From NCBI GenBank assembly GCA_039090855.1, contig CM077016.1:52409436-52473435 (forward strand): a DNA stretch of 64,000 bases, written 5' to 3'. The position numbers were made by a program, and so were the translations under genes. The notes beneath the pieces were generated by a model that saw nothing but the letters and a program-made list of their open reading frames with translations, searched no databases and was not told where the DNA came from. Each line of letters opens with the position of its first letter. The stretch's first letter is position 1. Positions 49,747 through 61,424 of this stretch are shown here, in pieces. The DNA is from Macrothele yani (Eukaryota > Arthropoda > Arachnida > Araneae > Macrothelidae).

Positions 49747-51896
49747 TTCAACAATTTTTATTTGGAGCAAACATGGACAGGAAGATACAGATGGCCTGTG
49801 CTTAACAGTTACCAAAAGATAAACAAGTGGATGACCTATTTACAATGACAATGAGATATTTACATTATGTGGATGCACTATATACAATGTAAGCAAATTC
49901 ATAACACTGACAATACTGGACTGATGGGTTGACTTACTCTATGTACAACATATGTTCGCAATGTGCATCAGCAGAGTGCCATCTCTAATATGTGAACACC
50001 AGTACAAGGTATAACTATAAATTTTACAGTGCAAAAACAAACATGTATATTTTGAGCAATCTTGAAAAAAAGAAGAAAAGAGAAGAAAAGAGCAGAAGGT
50101 TTATACTTTTCAGTATCTGAAAGATAAGCGAATAAATGATCTATCCACAATGATGGTGTGAACTCTATACAAATTGAATGCAATATCTCTCTTGTGAAAC
50201 GCTGTCAAATTACAAAAAGAACTATTGCTTAGGCTTAAACAAGTGCCTCAATCACAGTGCTATAGATTAACTTGTAATGAACAACAACATATGTACACAA
50301 GATGCAACGGCATAGGGAAGACACTAATAAGGAATTACAATTCCATGGTACAACTGTAAATTTCACAGTGCAAAGAGTAAAGTATATTAGTACAAACAGA
50401 ACTTGCGTTTTACAGAAAATTTATACTTCGGGTACAATACAAATAATGAAAATATGAAACTGACTCTTTGTACAGCAAATATGCAACACAGCGCAGAACA
50501 TTATCTAATAGACTGATTATTTCCTATTAGGCACATGTGACATGAGAAAAACCACACTGTGTAACATTAACATATAATTGAAATACTATCAAAGCGTTTG
50601 CTCCGCACCATGAGCATAAAACTTAAGACATGTAATCGTGACCCAACATGCGAAATGTGCCAAACATAAATTTTACAGTGCAATTAGGAAAGTACATTAG
50701 TATATACAAAACTGAGCTTTTGGCAGAGCAACTATACTTCAGGTACAGTACAAATAACCGAATGATGAACAATTACCCCCTGCACTACAAAAGTGCTAAA
50801 CCTTGCAGAACATGGTGTAATCGACTGATCATATCCCTTTATGTACATGTAACATGATCAGAAACCACACTGTGCAAAATCAATAAGACAATTTAAACAC
50901 TATCAAACAGTTGCTTAGCACCGTGAGCAAAAACCATATATTATAAAGCCCGGCAGACATAAGGAAAGTGCCGAAAAAAAAACAAAAAAACTTTAAACTT
51001 ATTCTAAGTGCCTGTGGTATAACAAGAAACTCACCTACAGGACCTTGTTGGTGAGAAACATGCAAACGTGCAGTAACATTAAGAAGCGATTATGACAAGG
51101 GCACCTAAGAACACGATAATCACAAAACTATACTTCAATTAGTCCAAAGAATTTCACAGACGTCAGAACAAAAGTCTAAGGTCTTCTGATGGACCAGAAA
51201 ACCATTGACGAAAAGGTGACCACACTGACATAAAGTGTGGGATTCGATTCGCAGCCTTAGCAACAGTGAAAGCAAGCCTCAAGCGTGAAATCATTCTGTT
51301 CCGGAACTGACTGCACATCGCAGCTCCCGCCTGAAAGATGGTAGGCTGTATAGGGGTAGAACGTAGCTGTTGATAGTAGCAAAAAATCACATGTTTTGCT
51401 AATATGAATACATAAGCACATGACTCTGATATAGGAATAGGCGGAGTACTTGAACTGAGTAGCGTGCTATAGGCTGAGAAGGAGAGATCATTAGTACTAA
51501 GGCACTGTGCAGTAGTGAAGGTCAGATGTAGCAAGGGAAGAAGCACTGTGCAATGTTGATACACATGATCTACATCCGCAATCGTAGAGCAAAACATGCA
51601 GTTAGGCGAATCAACAAGCGTCATCCTGAATAATTTGGTAGGAACTGGTAACCGCCGATGAAGAAACAACCATTGGATGTTTCTTTCTGCTGGAATAGAT
51701 AGTGGCGAATTAGACATGGACCACACTTGTGAAAGGGCGACATTCGGAACATCTGGAATCATCAATGGTGTAGCATACAGTGGATCAATGAGACAACGGT
51801 AAAGAGACGAGACAGAAAAACTGGAGAGAGGAAGTGATGAGCCCCGAACGGAAAGGAAAAAGGGAAGAAGAAGAGAGGCAGAGGGAACAAGAGTTA
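49747..51896 (-). mobile_element. 5'-truncated LINE with long 3' untranslated region
   Basis: Inserted between the two halves of SINE-A copy 7; the shared AGC (49744-49746, 51897-51899) is the only visible target duplication. The minus-strand 3' end is at the left (AAATAAAAATTGTTGAA). The coding end occupies 51163-51896. The 1.4-kb non-coding tail contains at least three diverged repeats marked by AAATTTTACAGTGCA at about 50018, 50356 and 50667 (spacing ~340 and ~310 bp). Confidence 0.7.
51163..51896 (-). pseudogene. LINE ORF2 C-terminal end with zinc-knuckle-like motif
   Basis: Open for about 245 codons on the minus strand, truncated at the 5' end and stopping at about 51163. It contains WLFLHRRLPVPTKLF followed by CMFCSTIADVDHVYQHC, a CxxC...HxxxxC pattern typical of the C-terminal region of LINE reverse transcriptases (zf-RVT type). 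The reverse transcriptase catalytic core is missing. Clade not determined; this is not the RTE of 5171-7652. Confidence 0.7.
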
Positions 51897-52079
51897 AGCA
51901 ACTCAATGGGCTATAAGCAGTCGCCCGTCCCTAATTTAGGGCCACTGGTTCCAGGGAAGGGAGAGAGCCAGTGCCGTAAGACAAACACAACATCCATGCC
52001 TAACCGGGATTCGGACCCGGACCTCTTTCGGACGAGTGATCAGAGGCCATCGCTTAGACCAGTGCGCCACCGGGGCGGC
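51897..52079 (-). repeat. SINE-A copy 7, head side
   Basis: Continues copy 7 from AGCAACTCAATGGGC to the GCCGCCCCGG start at 52079. It abuts the next SINE without a spacer. Confidence 0.85.
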
Positions 52080-53790
52080 GGTTTGGGGTTTAACAACCAC
52101 CGTGAACAACTCTGAGACTGCTTATAGCAACTCAGTGGGCTATAAGCAGTCGCCCCTCCCTAATTTAGGGTCACTGACTCCAGGTAAGAAAGAGCCAGTG
52201 CTGTAAAACAACCATACCTCACCGGGATTCGAACCCGGACCATCTTGGATGAGTGATCGGAAGCCATCGCTTAGACCACTACGCCAACTGGTCGGCTTAC
52301 TCCTGCATACCCACTAAGCCTCGAAAAACGCGTTAAGCGGACATACCTGGGTACGGATCATTCGCTAAAGATAAGTTGTTTTTTGTTTGAATGGTTTATC
52401 GACCACCGTGAGCAACTCAATGAGCTATAAGCAGTAGCTCGCCCCTAATTTAATGACACTGGCTCCAGGGAAGGGAGAGAGCCAGCGCTGTAAGACAAAC
52501 ATCCATACCTCACCGGGATTCGAACCCGGACCCATCTTGGATGAGTGATCGGAAGCCATCGCTTAGACCACTGCGCCAACTGGTCGGCTTAGTCCTGCAT
52601 ACCCACTAAGCCTCGAAGAACGCGTTAAGCGGACTTACCTGGGTACGGACCATTCGCTAAAAATAAGTTTTTTTTTTTTGATTGGGGGTTTAACGACCAC
52701 CGTGAGCAACTCATTGGGCTATAAGCAGTCGCCCGTCCCTAATTTAGGGTCACTGGTTCCAGGGAAGGGAGAGAGCCAGTGCCGTAAGACAAACACAACA
52801 TCCATGCCTCACCGGGATTCGAACCCGGACCCATCTTGGATGAGTGATCGGAAGCCATCGCTTAGACCACTGCGCCAACTGGTCGGCTTAGTCCTGCATA
52901 CCCACTAAGCCTCGAAGAACGCGTTAAGCGGACTTACCTGGGTACGGACCATTCGCTAAAAATAAGTTTTTTTTTTTGATTGGGGGTTTAACGACCACCG
53001 TGAGCAACTCATTGGGCTATAAGCAGTCGCCCGTCCCTAATTTAGGGTCACTGGTTCCAGGGAAGGGAGAGAGCCAGTGCCGTAAGACAAACACAACATC
53101 CATGCCTCACCGGGATTCGAACCCGGACCCATCTTGGATGAGTGATCGGAAGCCATCGCTTAGACCACTGCGCCAACTGGTCGGCTTAGTCCTGCATACC
53201 CACTAAGCCTCGAAGAACGCGTTAAGCGGACTTACCTGGGTACGGACCATTCGCTAAAAATAAGTTTTTTTTTTTTTTTTGATTGGGGGTTTAACGACCA
53301 CCGTGAGCAACTCATTGGGCTATAAGCAGTCGCCCGTCCCTAATTTAGGGTCACTGGTTCCAGGGAAGGGAGAGAGCCAGTGCCGTAAGACAAACACAAC
53401 ATCCATGCCTGACCGGGATTCGAACCCGGGCCCCTTACGGACGAATGATCAGAGGCCAGCGCCTTAGACCACTGCGCCACCGGGGCGGCTTTTTTTTTTT
53501 GTTTGTTTGAATGGTTTATCGACCACCGTGAGCAACTCAATGAGCTATAAGCAGTAGCTCGCCCCTAATTTAGTGACACTGGCTCCAGGGAAAGGAGAGA
53601 GCCAGCGCCATAAGACAACATCCATACCCCACCAGGATTCGAACCCGGACCCATCTCGCACGAATAGTCATAAGCCAGCGCTTTGACCACTGCGCCACCG
53701 GGTCGGCTTAGTCCTGCATACTCACCAAGCATCAAAGAACGCGTTAAGCGGACTTACCTGGGTATGGACCCTTTGCTGAAAATAAGATCA
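52080..53790 (-). repeat. Tandem array of SINE-A plus 80-bp spacer (~298 bp unit)
   Basis: Each unit is a SINE-A (minus) plus an ~80-bp spacer with CCTGCATACCCACTAAGCCT and ACGCGTTAAGCGGAC. Spacer landmarks are at 52301, 52593, 52892, 53190 and 53712, giving periods of 292, 299, 298 and 522. The last interval is one unit plus an extra SINE of ~224 bp. SINE copies lie at about 52080-52298, 52376-52590, 52666-52888, 52965-53188, 53266-53490 and 53491-53708. Units 3 and 4 are almost identical, including flanks, which points to recent tandem duplication rather than repeated insertion. The copy at 53266-53490 has the other head subtype (CTTACGGACG, GCGCCTTAG), so its head side was exchanged or inserted later. 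Confidence 0.88.
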
Positions 53791-54934
53791 TCCCGTTACT
53801 CCATCTCCCGCCTGCTTGTGCTCCACTTGTCTGGTGACTATCAGGGTATTTATCTGGTCTTTCCTTCTGGTCTCTCTCCTGACACAAAAGTCTCTTCAGA
53901 CGAAAGATATCGTGCCTAAATCTGACCTTAGGAGTCCTACGAGCAAAGGAAGACTGGTCGCTATACCGAACTGTGCTCAGCAGGAAAGCCAACATTCAGT
54001 TTAACTATTGTGAGACTATCAAAACCATCGACCGTCACACGCAAATAGTTATAATCCACATAGCCGCTCCTACTTAACAGGGAACAGCAGAGCTGTGACG
54101 TAACAGGCGAAATGTTTCTTGCAGAAAAAAGTTTGCTTGCTTTTTGACACATCTGTCTCGTCCCATAGCCGATTACTATTGCATCGGTAGCTATGTTACG
54201 CTTAGCAAGTCCTGAGTTTGTAAAAAAAAAAAAGTTCTCGGCATTTTGCTGCGTATGTGAAAGTTTTGTGAACTCTCGCCAATTATATCATAGTTGCGTC
54301 CCCCCCCCGTGTCCGTCGTCTAATGGTGATAACTATCACATATGACGGCTGGTGCTTTCGATAGTAGTTCAAACGGTAAACTAGGTGTTGGCTTCCCCCT
54401 AAGCACTGTTCGACATTTAGAACAGACTCTTATGAATTAACAAAAAAATACACGAAATATTTTTTCTGCCACCTGAAATATCTTTCTCTGTTTAAGTAGC
54501 GCAATTAAAAAGTTGCAGAACGAACCTCTGTTGCTTAGAATTCCGTAAAAATGAGGGCATCCGTCACCTAAATTTGCATTTTTTTTTTCGTTAGGACATT
54601 TCTCAGAACTTAATAAATAGCGAAGTGGAAGCGCATGTTATAATAGATGACTATTTTATAACACCTATTTCATAAATCGAAGAACTGAGGGTATAAACGA
54701 ACTTGTTTACCCCAGTGACCATCTAAGGAAATAGGGAGCAGCTCCTTAACTGGGCGCAGAAGCACGGCCGTAGGACAAACACAATCCATGCCTCGTCCGT
54801 GACCCGAACTCTGCCGTAAGTCCGCGCCTCAGACCACTGAGACATCTCAACAAACGTCAATGTGCAAAGGTTTTTAGCTTTTCTTCTGTACAGAAATCGT
54901 GTAGCTTAAAATCCAAACGTGGAAAAAAAAAAGA
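53791..54934. other. No gene; one old SINE-A relic
   Basis: No supported gene. At about 54715-54850 a degraded SINE-A is visible (ACGGCCGTAGGACAAACACA, CCATGCCTCGTCCGTGACCC, CAGACCACTGAGAC). The remainder is AT-rich and non-repetitive here. Confidence 0.5.
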
Positions 54935-55152
54935 TTTTTTTTTTTATTGGGGAGTTTAAACGACCTCCGTGAGCAACTCATAGAGCTATAAAGCAGTCGC
55001 CCGTCCCTAATTTAGGGTCAATTGTTCCAGCAAGGGAGAGAGCCAGTGCCGTAAGACAAACAACATCCATGCCTGACCGGGATTCGAACCCGGACACCTT
55101 TTGGACGAATGATCAGAGGCCATCGCTTAGACCACTGCGCCACCGGGTGGGG
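54935..55152 (-). repeat. SINE-A copy, minus
   Basis: Full-length with T-run at left and GCGCCACCGGGTGG at right. Somewhat diverged body (GGGAGTTTAAACGACCTCC). Confidence 0.92.
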
Positions 55153-55171
55153 ATCAACGTCGAATGATAAT

Positions 55172-55249
55172 GGAAATTTATGGTAAATCATAAAATTTAT
55201 GGAAATTTATGGTAAATCATAAAATTTATGGAAATTTATGGGTAAATCA
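55172..55249. repeat. 29-bp tandem repeat, about 2.7 copies
   Basis: GGAAATTTATGGTAAATCAT plus AAAATTTAT repeats at 55172, 55201 and 55230. Confidence 0.92.
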
Positions 55250-55343
55250 GTTTTGCCTGTGTACTTCTACAGCCTTTTATACCGTAGAAATTGACAAGTC
55301 AGATCTTCCAAATATCCTATTGCACAGTTTCAACTATAACAAA

Positions 55344-55556
55344 GCCGGCGCGGTTGTCTAAGCGATGGATTATGATCATTCATCCGAGATGGGTCCGGGT
55401 TCGAACCGAGGGTGAGGCATGGATGTGTTTGTTTACACCCCAGGCTCTCTCCCTTCTCTGGAGTCAGTGGTCCTAAATTAGGGACGGGCGACTGCTTATA
55501 GCCCATTGAGTTGCTCACGGTGGTCGTTAAACCTCGACCCCCCCCCCCAAAAAAAA
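55344..55556 (+). repeat. SINE-A copy, plus
   Basis: Full-length, diverged head (GCCGGCGCGGTTGTCTAAGC), box B GGGTTCGAACC, ending in a C-run then A-run (55538-55556). Confidence 0.9.
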
Positions 55557-55890
55557 TCTTGTCCTGAGATATGTAGTAGCTGTACTCAAGAGTTCAACCG
55601 TAACTGTACAAAAAGGTAAACTGGGAGTATTGGAACTCAGTGATTGATATAAAACGAATAATGACGTAAAGAATATTTTGTGGAGATCGCAAAACGTGAA
55701 TTTCAGGGGCAAATAATTGAAAGAAAAAAGCCACAAACGATTCGGAAGTTACTAAGTTCAGGCCAAATTACAACATTTGAATCGAGAAAATTCCTTAAAA
55801 AAAAAAAAAGCGGAATACATGGCAAAAGGAAAAACTTGCACAAATCTTGTAAGACAGCAAAGCAGAATTAATGTCTTCAAAACGAATTTG

Positions 55891-56109
55891 CTGCCCCGGT
55901 GGCGCAGTGGTCTAAGCGATGGCTTCTGATCGTTCGTCCGAAAGGGGCCCGGGTTCGAGTCCCGTGAGGCATGGATGTTGTGTTTGTCTTACGGTACTGT
56001 CTCTCTCCCTTCCCTGGAACCAGAGGCCCTAACTTAGGGACGGGCGACTGCTTATAGCCCATTGAGTTGCTCACGGTGGTCGCTAAACCTCCAATCCAAA
56101 AAAAAAAAA
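55891..56109 (+). repeat. SINE-A copy, plus
   Basis: CTGCCCCGGTGGCGCAGTGG head to A-tail, followed directly by an (AT)n microsatellite at 56109-56130 that probably grew from the tail. Confidence 0.93.
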
Positions 56110-56244
56110 TATATATATATATATATATATTTGAAATGAGCACCATTAATAGTAAAGTGAAAGAAATTCACAATTGCGTTCGACCTATACCGGGCTCGAA
56201 TCTGGGATGAGTCGGAAGTAGTGCACCTGTCCTTCGGCTGAGGG

Positions 56245-56640
56245 TTTTTTTTTTTATTGGAGGTTTAACGACCACCGTGAGCAACTCAATGGGCTATAAG
56301 CAGTCGCCCGTCCCTAATTTAGGGTCACTGGTTCCAGGGAGCGGAGAGAGCCAGTGCCGTAAGACAAACAACATCCATGCCTCACCGGGATTCGAGCCCG
56401 GACCCCGTTCGGACGAATAATCAGAGGCCATCGCTTAGACCACTGCGCCACCGGGGCGGCTGCTGAGGTTCTACCCCTACCCTATAATAACCACTGCCCA
56501 AATTTAATATAGATGGCCATATCGTCTTATACCCTTAGACGCTCATGTGGGATTCGTGGGAAAAAAAAAATTATGTGAATCACGAAAGCGTTTAAAAATA
56601 GTTGAGCTTCTGTTTAACCCCCCTCCCCCAAAAGGAGCGA
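56245..56640 (-). repeat. SINE-A plus its upstream flank, duplicated at 63601-64000
   Basis: SINE-A at 56245-56460 (T-run left). To its right, about 180 bases beginning TGCTGAGGTTCTACCCCTAC are nearly identical to 63823-64000. The SINEs share private variants (GGGAGCGGAGAGAG, GATTCGAGCCCGG, GAATAATCAGAGG). The left flanks of the two copies differ and break at the SINE tail. Confidence 0.85.
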
Positions 56641-57903
56641 AGTTACAATACATAAGACGAACATCCTTCGCGACGAAGGTTTAAAATAATAGGCGTGAAA
56701 AAATAAAGGATTTAGTAATATAAAAAAAAAAGCTTATTAGGAGATATTTAATTAATTATTCCCAAGGACTCAAAAGGGTGAAGGTCACTGGTGTAGTGTT
56801 AATTGAAAAAGTACAGGAATGCGCGGTGCCTTTGAGTCTTTATTACCTTCCCTTCTTAACCCCCCCCCCCACCCCCCCCACCCCCTTTTGCTATCTTATA
56901 TTTATAGTATGAGAAAGTGCAGTGATCTGTCGAAATCAGACTTTTACAGGTTTTCGCATTCAAGGAACAAGGTTACACTATTTTGGTGAGTAATGTTGGA
57001 GGCCCAAATTGGGATCATTTTGGAGTACAAAAACTAAAATCATCCCCATATTATCGAGTAAAATGTTATTGGAAGCGGAAACTATTTCAGAATGCAAAGG
57101 TGAAAGCCATTTATCACTGAAAGTCTTAGTTCTAGAGATATTTGGATAGGGGCAGTTTGGGTACAGCACTGACAATTCTATAGTCCGCCTGAAAACGAGC
57201 TGTAGATTAGCCTGGAGATCTATAAGCTTAGACGGATTTTTTCCCGCATGGGTGAAACGGGCCTAAAGAGCTCCAGAGAGAAAAATAATCTGCTCTACTT
57301 CCAGCGTAATTGAGGGGGCACTCGTAACTGGACTGGATTCACCGAGACTCACACAACTGAACTCTTTAAATCACGACTAGATTAAATTCCCAATTACAAT
57401 AATTTCTCCACTGTAACATCCCCACCTAAATGTTCTTAACAACAGTAGGAAAGTAAGTTTCAAGAGACTGCAGAGTGAGAATGGATTTAGACTAACTCTA
57501 CCTTTAAACAGACGTGGGACGTTAATTCCACTAATGTGCAGTTTCTCTGTTGCTTTTTTTTTTATTGAAGAATTATGACACTCGCATTTTAAAAGGAAAT
57601 TTAGTTATGCTGTATAGGATTTACCGGAACGCCGTTCCGGCCCCACTACACCACTGGTGAAAGTTGTATACAAGGCCTTAACCAGGATATGTCCAAAGTG
57701 GCTCCTGCCATAGGCGCCAATTAAACGAAAGAACCGTATGGTGTTTAAGATAGTTAAATACATAGTAATCAGTAACTGCAAGGTTTAAAACCAACAGCTG
57801 GAGCTCAAACTTCCTGTATATTTGAATATTTTCATTATTTTTGTAAATGAATCTTTCATTTCAGTGGAGATCTGAACTGTCATATTTCTCAAGAAGTTGA
57901 CCA
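56641..57903. other. No recognisable gene
   Basis: AT-rich with C-runs near 56862-56886 and a short palindrome CCGGAACGCCGTTCCGG near 57625. No coding signal. Confidence 0.45.
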
Positions 57904-57910
57904 AGTCTCT

Positions 57911-58130
57911 TTTTTTTTTTTTATTGGAGGTTTAACGACCACCGTGAGCAACTCAATGGGCTATAAGCAGTCGCCCGTCCCTAATTTAGGGTCACTGGTT
58001 CTAGGGAAGGGAGAGAGCCAGTGCCGTAAGACAAACACAACATCCATGCCTGACCGGGATTCGAACCCGGACCCCTTACGGACGAATGATCAGAGGCCAA
58101 CGCCTTAGACCACTGCGCCACCGGGGCGGC
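57911..58130 (-). repeat. SINE-A copy, minus
   Basis: Full-length with the GCGCCTTAG head subtype. Short TSD AGTCTCTTT at about 57904-57912 (running into the T-run) and 58131-58139. Confidence 0.92.
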
Positions 58131-58839
58131 AGTCTCTTTCTTTCACAAGGTTACAGAAAAAATATTAATCCTTTTCTTGACTGTCGAACTAAGCTGATGT
58201 AGCGCCGGGTTATCACAAACATATGCTTTGTACTCCACGACAAGGGGGGGGGGCTTCTTTGGCGGAAGGTCAAACTATAAGCGGCAGGAAAACCTCGATG
58301 CACAGCGCGCGAGTTAGCTTTTTTTTTTATGCTCCCCAATATGATCTGTGGGTAGAAACAGATTTTGATGTTATTGATCAATCTGAGATTAAAGGCACGG
58401 AAAGTTAAGTTAGATATGTTATTTGTTTTTTAAAAGTGCGCTGTAAATGGTAATAAAATATTTTCCTTAGATCATATGTAGAGGATTTCGGAAGGGCCTA
58501 GACCAGGGCTTTTTGAGGCTTAAAAAAAAGTTATTTATTTGGCCTGGTAGTACAGATACAGTGACAAGATAAACAGACAGTTTTACAGTATTATCAGGCA
58601 GACATAGACAGTATATTCATTTTACATCAAGAATGTACATAGCGAACATGGTAGACAGTATGTCAAATGATCAAGTAGCACAGAGAGTGCCAGTGCTGAT
58701 CAAATAACACATTGAAAGCCAGTGCCGGAAAACAAACACAAGCGTACATGCCTTACGCGGGAATCGAACCCAGACCCTCCCTGGGCGAAAGGTCCAGTGC
58801 TTATAGCCCATCAAGTTGTTCACGGTGATAGGTAGCCCC
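58131..58839. other. No gene; SINE fragments
   Basis: Contains a short SINE-B 3'-end fragment in minus orientation at about 58470-58497 (GATCATATGTAGAGGATTTC) and an old SINE-A-like relic at about 58719-58800 (GCGGGAATCGAACCCAGACC). Nothing else recognised. Confidence 0.5.
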
Positions 58840-59056
58840 GCCGTCCCGGTGGCGCAGTGGTCTAAGGCGCTGGCCTCTGATCGTTCGTCCGTAAGGGGTC
58901 CGGGTTCGAATCCCGGTCAGGCATGGATGTTGTGTTTGTCTTACGGCACTGGCTCTCTCCCTTCCCTGGAACCAGTGACCCTAAATTAGGGACGGGCGAC
59001 TTCTTATAGCCGATTGAGTTGCTCACGGTAGTCGTTAAACCTTCAATCAAAGAAAC
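58840..59056 (+). repeat. SINE-A copy, plus
   Basis: Full-length, head GCCGTCCCGGTGGCGCAGTG with TAAGGCGCTGG subtype, ending AACCTTCAATCAAAGAAAC. Confidence 0.92.
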
Positions 59057-59720
59057 AAGTTAGTAAAATCGTGCAATGCATTGATTATGATACGCTTTCC
59101 AACATACCAGAAATCATTACTCAACCTATTACTCAAGTTATGAGAATAATGGCAGTGGAATAAATCTCGCCCCTGTGTCCTGACCTTTGACCCCATTTCG
59201 ATTATATTCTGCAGAAACAGTTCAGTATACCTCCGGAACAAAATACTAAAGTTTTGTCGCAATAGAAGCATTTTAGTCAAGTAATGAGCATAATGGCGGT
59301 GGAATAAATCTTGCTCCTGTGTCCTGACCTTTGACCCCATTTCGATTATATTCAACAGAATTGGTTCAGTATACTTCCGGAACAACATACTGACGTTTTG
59401 TTGCAATAGAAGCATTTTTAGTGAAGTTATGAGGATAATGGCTGTGGAATAAATCTCGCTCCTGTGCCTTGACCTATGACCCCATTGCGATGATATTCAA
59501 TAGAACCTGTTCCGTATACCTCCCGAACAACATGATAAAGTTCTGTCGCAATCGAAGCCTTTTTACGTAAGTTATGACGCATAAAGGCAATGGAGTGGCT
59601 CCTGCTCTTATGTCCTGACCTTTGCCGCATTTCGCCCATTTTCAATAGGGTTCGTCCCTACCACATATTAAAATTTCATCGAAATCGAACCATTTTCACG
59701 CGAGTTATCGTGTGGACAGA
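59057..59720. repeat. Four tandem ~145-bp repeats with DR1-like sites
   Basis: Unit landmark GGAATAAATC (or its variant) at 59157, 59301, 59446 and 59592, periods 144, 145 and 146. Each unit carries TGACCTTTGACCCC or a variant (perfect in the first two, TGACCTATGACCCC in the third, degraded in the fourth). The read-through frame on the minus strand is not a gene. The last unit ends with GTGGACAGACAGACGGAC. Confidence 0.85.
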
Positions 59721-59914
59721 CAGACGGACAAAGCTGGAGCATATACGCTTCTTCAACCTACTATTGGAATGCGTAAGAAACAGTCTTGAAATTAATTTGC
59801 TATAAAAATACTGGAGCATAAATTTCATGCGGAGTACTTTTGTATAAAATTTGTTTTCTATTAATGTTCCTTTGCCTCGTCGCGGTGGGTATGAGCTGGC
59901 TATGAGTGTACAAG

Positions 59915-60420
59915 GTGTGATAAAAAAAGTATCTACGCTGGTATTAAAAAAATTAAAAGACTTACAGATTTGAAACTTTACCGCCTTCGAAGTAATTCCC
60001 TTCCAAAGCCACACACTTACTGCATGCAGCATTTTCTGAATTCATCTTCTGAATTAGCGAATAGCTCTCTGCTTCGTCGCATTCAGTTGTATCTCCTCAG
60101 TGTCTTGAAATCTCTTCCCCTTCAAACGGTATTTGATTTTTTGGAATAGAAAAATGTCCCAGGAAGAGAGATCTGGCGAGTTCTGTGGCTATCAGACCTG
60201 TCCAATGCGGTGCTTAGCAAAAAAACTTCTGCAAAAGTTGCAATGCATGGGCAGGTGCGTTGTGCTGGTGGAGTTGCCACTCACCATTCTCATGCAATGC
60301 CTGCCTTTTGGGAGAAACTGCTACCCTCAAACCCCATAAAACTTGACAGTAGTACTCCGTGTTGATTGATTTTCCTAAGGGAGTGTATTCATGATGCCCT
60401 CATGATTGAAAAGAAAAGGT
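59915..60420 (-). pseudogene. Mariner transposase C-terminal relic
   Basis: Minus-strand fragment of a mariner transposase. Readable parts include an LHHDN-like region (degraded), LFQKIKYRLKGKRFQDTEEI and WKGITSKAVKF near the end. The right-hand part is stop-ridden. At the left, ACAAGGTGTGATAAAAAAAG looks like the element's terminal repeat (about 59908-59935). N-terminal half absent. Confidence 0.7.
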
Positions 60421-60533
60421 AAGCATCGTCTTCACATTGCTGCGGCTCTGTCGTGCTTATTTTGGGTCTGGGAGAGTTTGGGGTCTTCTAATGTGAAGAC
60501 TGGGCTTTAGTTTCGGGGTCATACCCCATAAAC

Positions 60534-60848
60534 ATATGATCATATGTAGAGGATTTTAGGAAGGGAGTGTCTGACCCCAAGGTCTTAAACAACCCTTAGA
60601 AATAGGAAGCTAGGAGATTTGGGCTAGAGTGCCCGATAGGAAAGTGACACGGAAGCGAAGTAGAAAGGGGGAGGAAGACGCCCTTATTTATTACCAGGGG
60701 GCCAGTACCCGGGGTCCGACGGCTTAACATGCCCATCCGACGCACGGCGGATATTTAGTGGATCGAGCGTTCGTACCTGCCTGGGATCGAACCTGAGGTC
60801 CTTTCCGTGGCAGTCACGAACGTTGCCCACTAGGCCACCCGCGGCCCG
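60534..60848 (-). repeat. Solitary full-length SINE-B
   Basis: A 315-bp copy in minus orientation, complete from head (CGGGCCGCGGGTGGCCTAGT, boxes A and B) through the same body as the satellite monomers to CATATGATCATAT at the 3' end. The TSD is 13 bases with one mismatch: ATACCCCATAAAC at 60521-60533 and ATACCCCGTAAAC at 60849-60861. It proves SINE-B is an independent retroposon and gives the order head-body-tail for the array's founder. Confidence 0.95.
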
Positions 60849-61220
60849 ATACCCCGTAAACTCACAATTCATCACCATTTACGGTAGTTTTTAGCACGTC
60901 TTTTGCAAAAAAAAGATCGTGCTTATGTTATCGGTTTGTCCGTCTGTTCGTCTGTAGACACCATATCTCTATAACTATTAGTCAGATTTGAAAAAATTAT
61001 TTTTGTATTGGGAAGCTTGAAATATGCGAATGATGATCCTCCATTTCGTTTTTTCGTTTTTTTTACGATGTAGAGTTTCGCCGCTAGAGGGCGTAAATGC
61101 AGATGAAATCGAATTCGAAATACATTTTATTCCATATATTTGCTTCTAAAAATCCGATTGAAAAAAAATATTTTATCTTTCGATTCCATTTATGTCGAAG
61201 AGTATTTTAGGTATAGTTAC

Positions 61221-61424
61221 TTTTTTTTTAATTGGAGGTTTAACGACATCGTGAGCAACTCAATGGGTTATAAGCAGTCGTCCGTCCCTAATTTAGGGCC
61301 ACTGGTTCCACGGAAGGGAGAGAGCCACTGCCGTAAGACAAACACAACATCCATGCCTCATGGAATTCGAACCCGGACCCTTTTCGGACGAATGATCAGA
61401 GGCCATCGCTTAGACCACCGGGGC
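61221..61424 (-). repeat. SINE-A copy, minus, with deletion in box A
   Basis: Located inside the ~150-bp repeat array. TSD AGTTACTTTTT at about 61215 and 61425. The head reads AGACCACCGGGGC on plus, lacking the CTGCG... bases of box A, so this copy would have lost its promoter. Confidence 0.9.

Noticed and set aside
52678..53467. A repeated small protein family starting MIGGLTTTVSNS
   Set aside because: The frame appears in almost every minus-orientation SINE-A copy because it translates the SINE body. It runs through the A-tail and the tRNA-like head and has no conserved protein features.
59047..59645. Minus-strand proteins with internal repeats
   Set aside because: The repeats are the ~145-bp DNA tandem units. 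The frame drifts between units and there is no start context or known domain.
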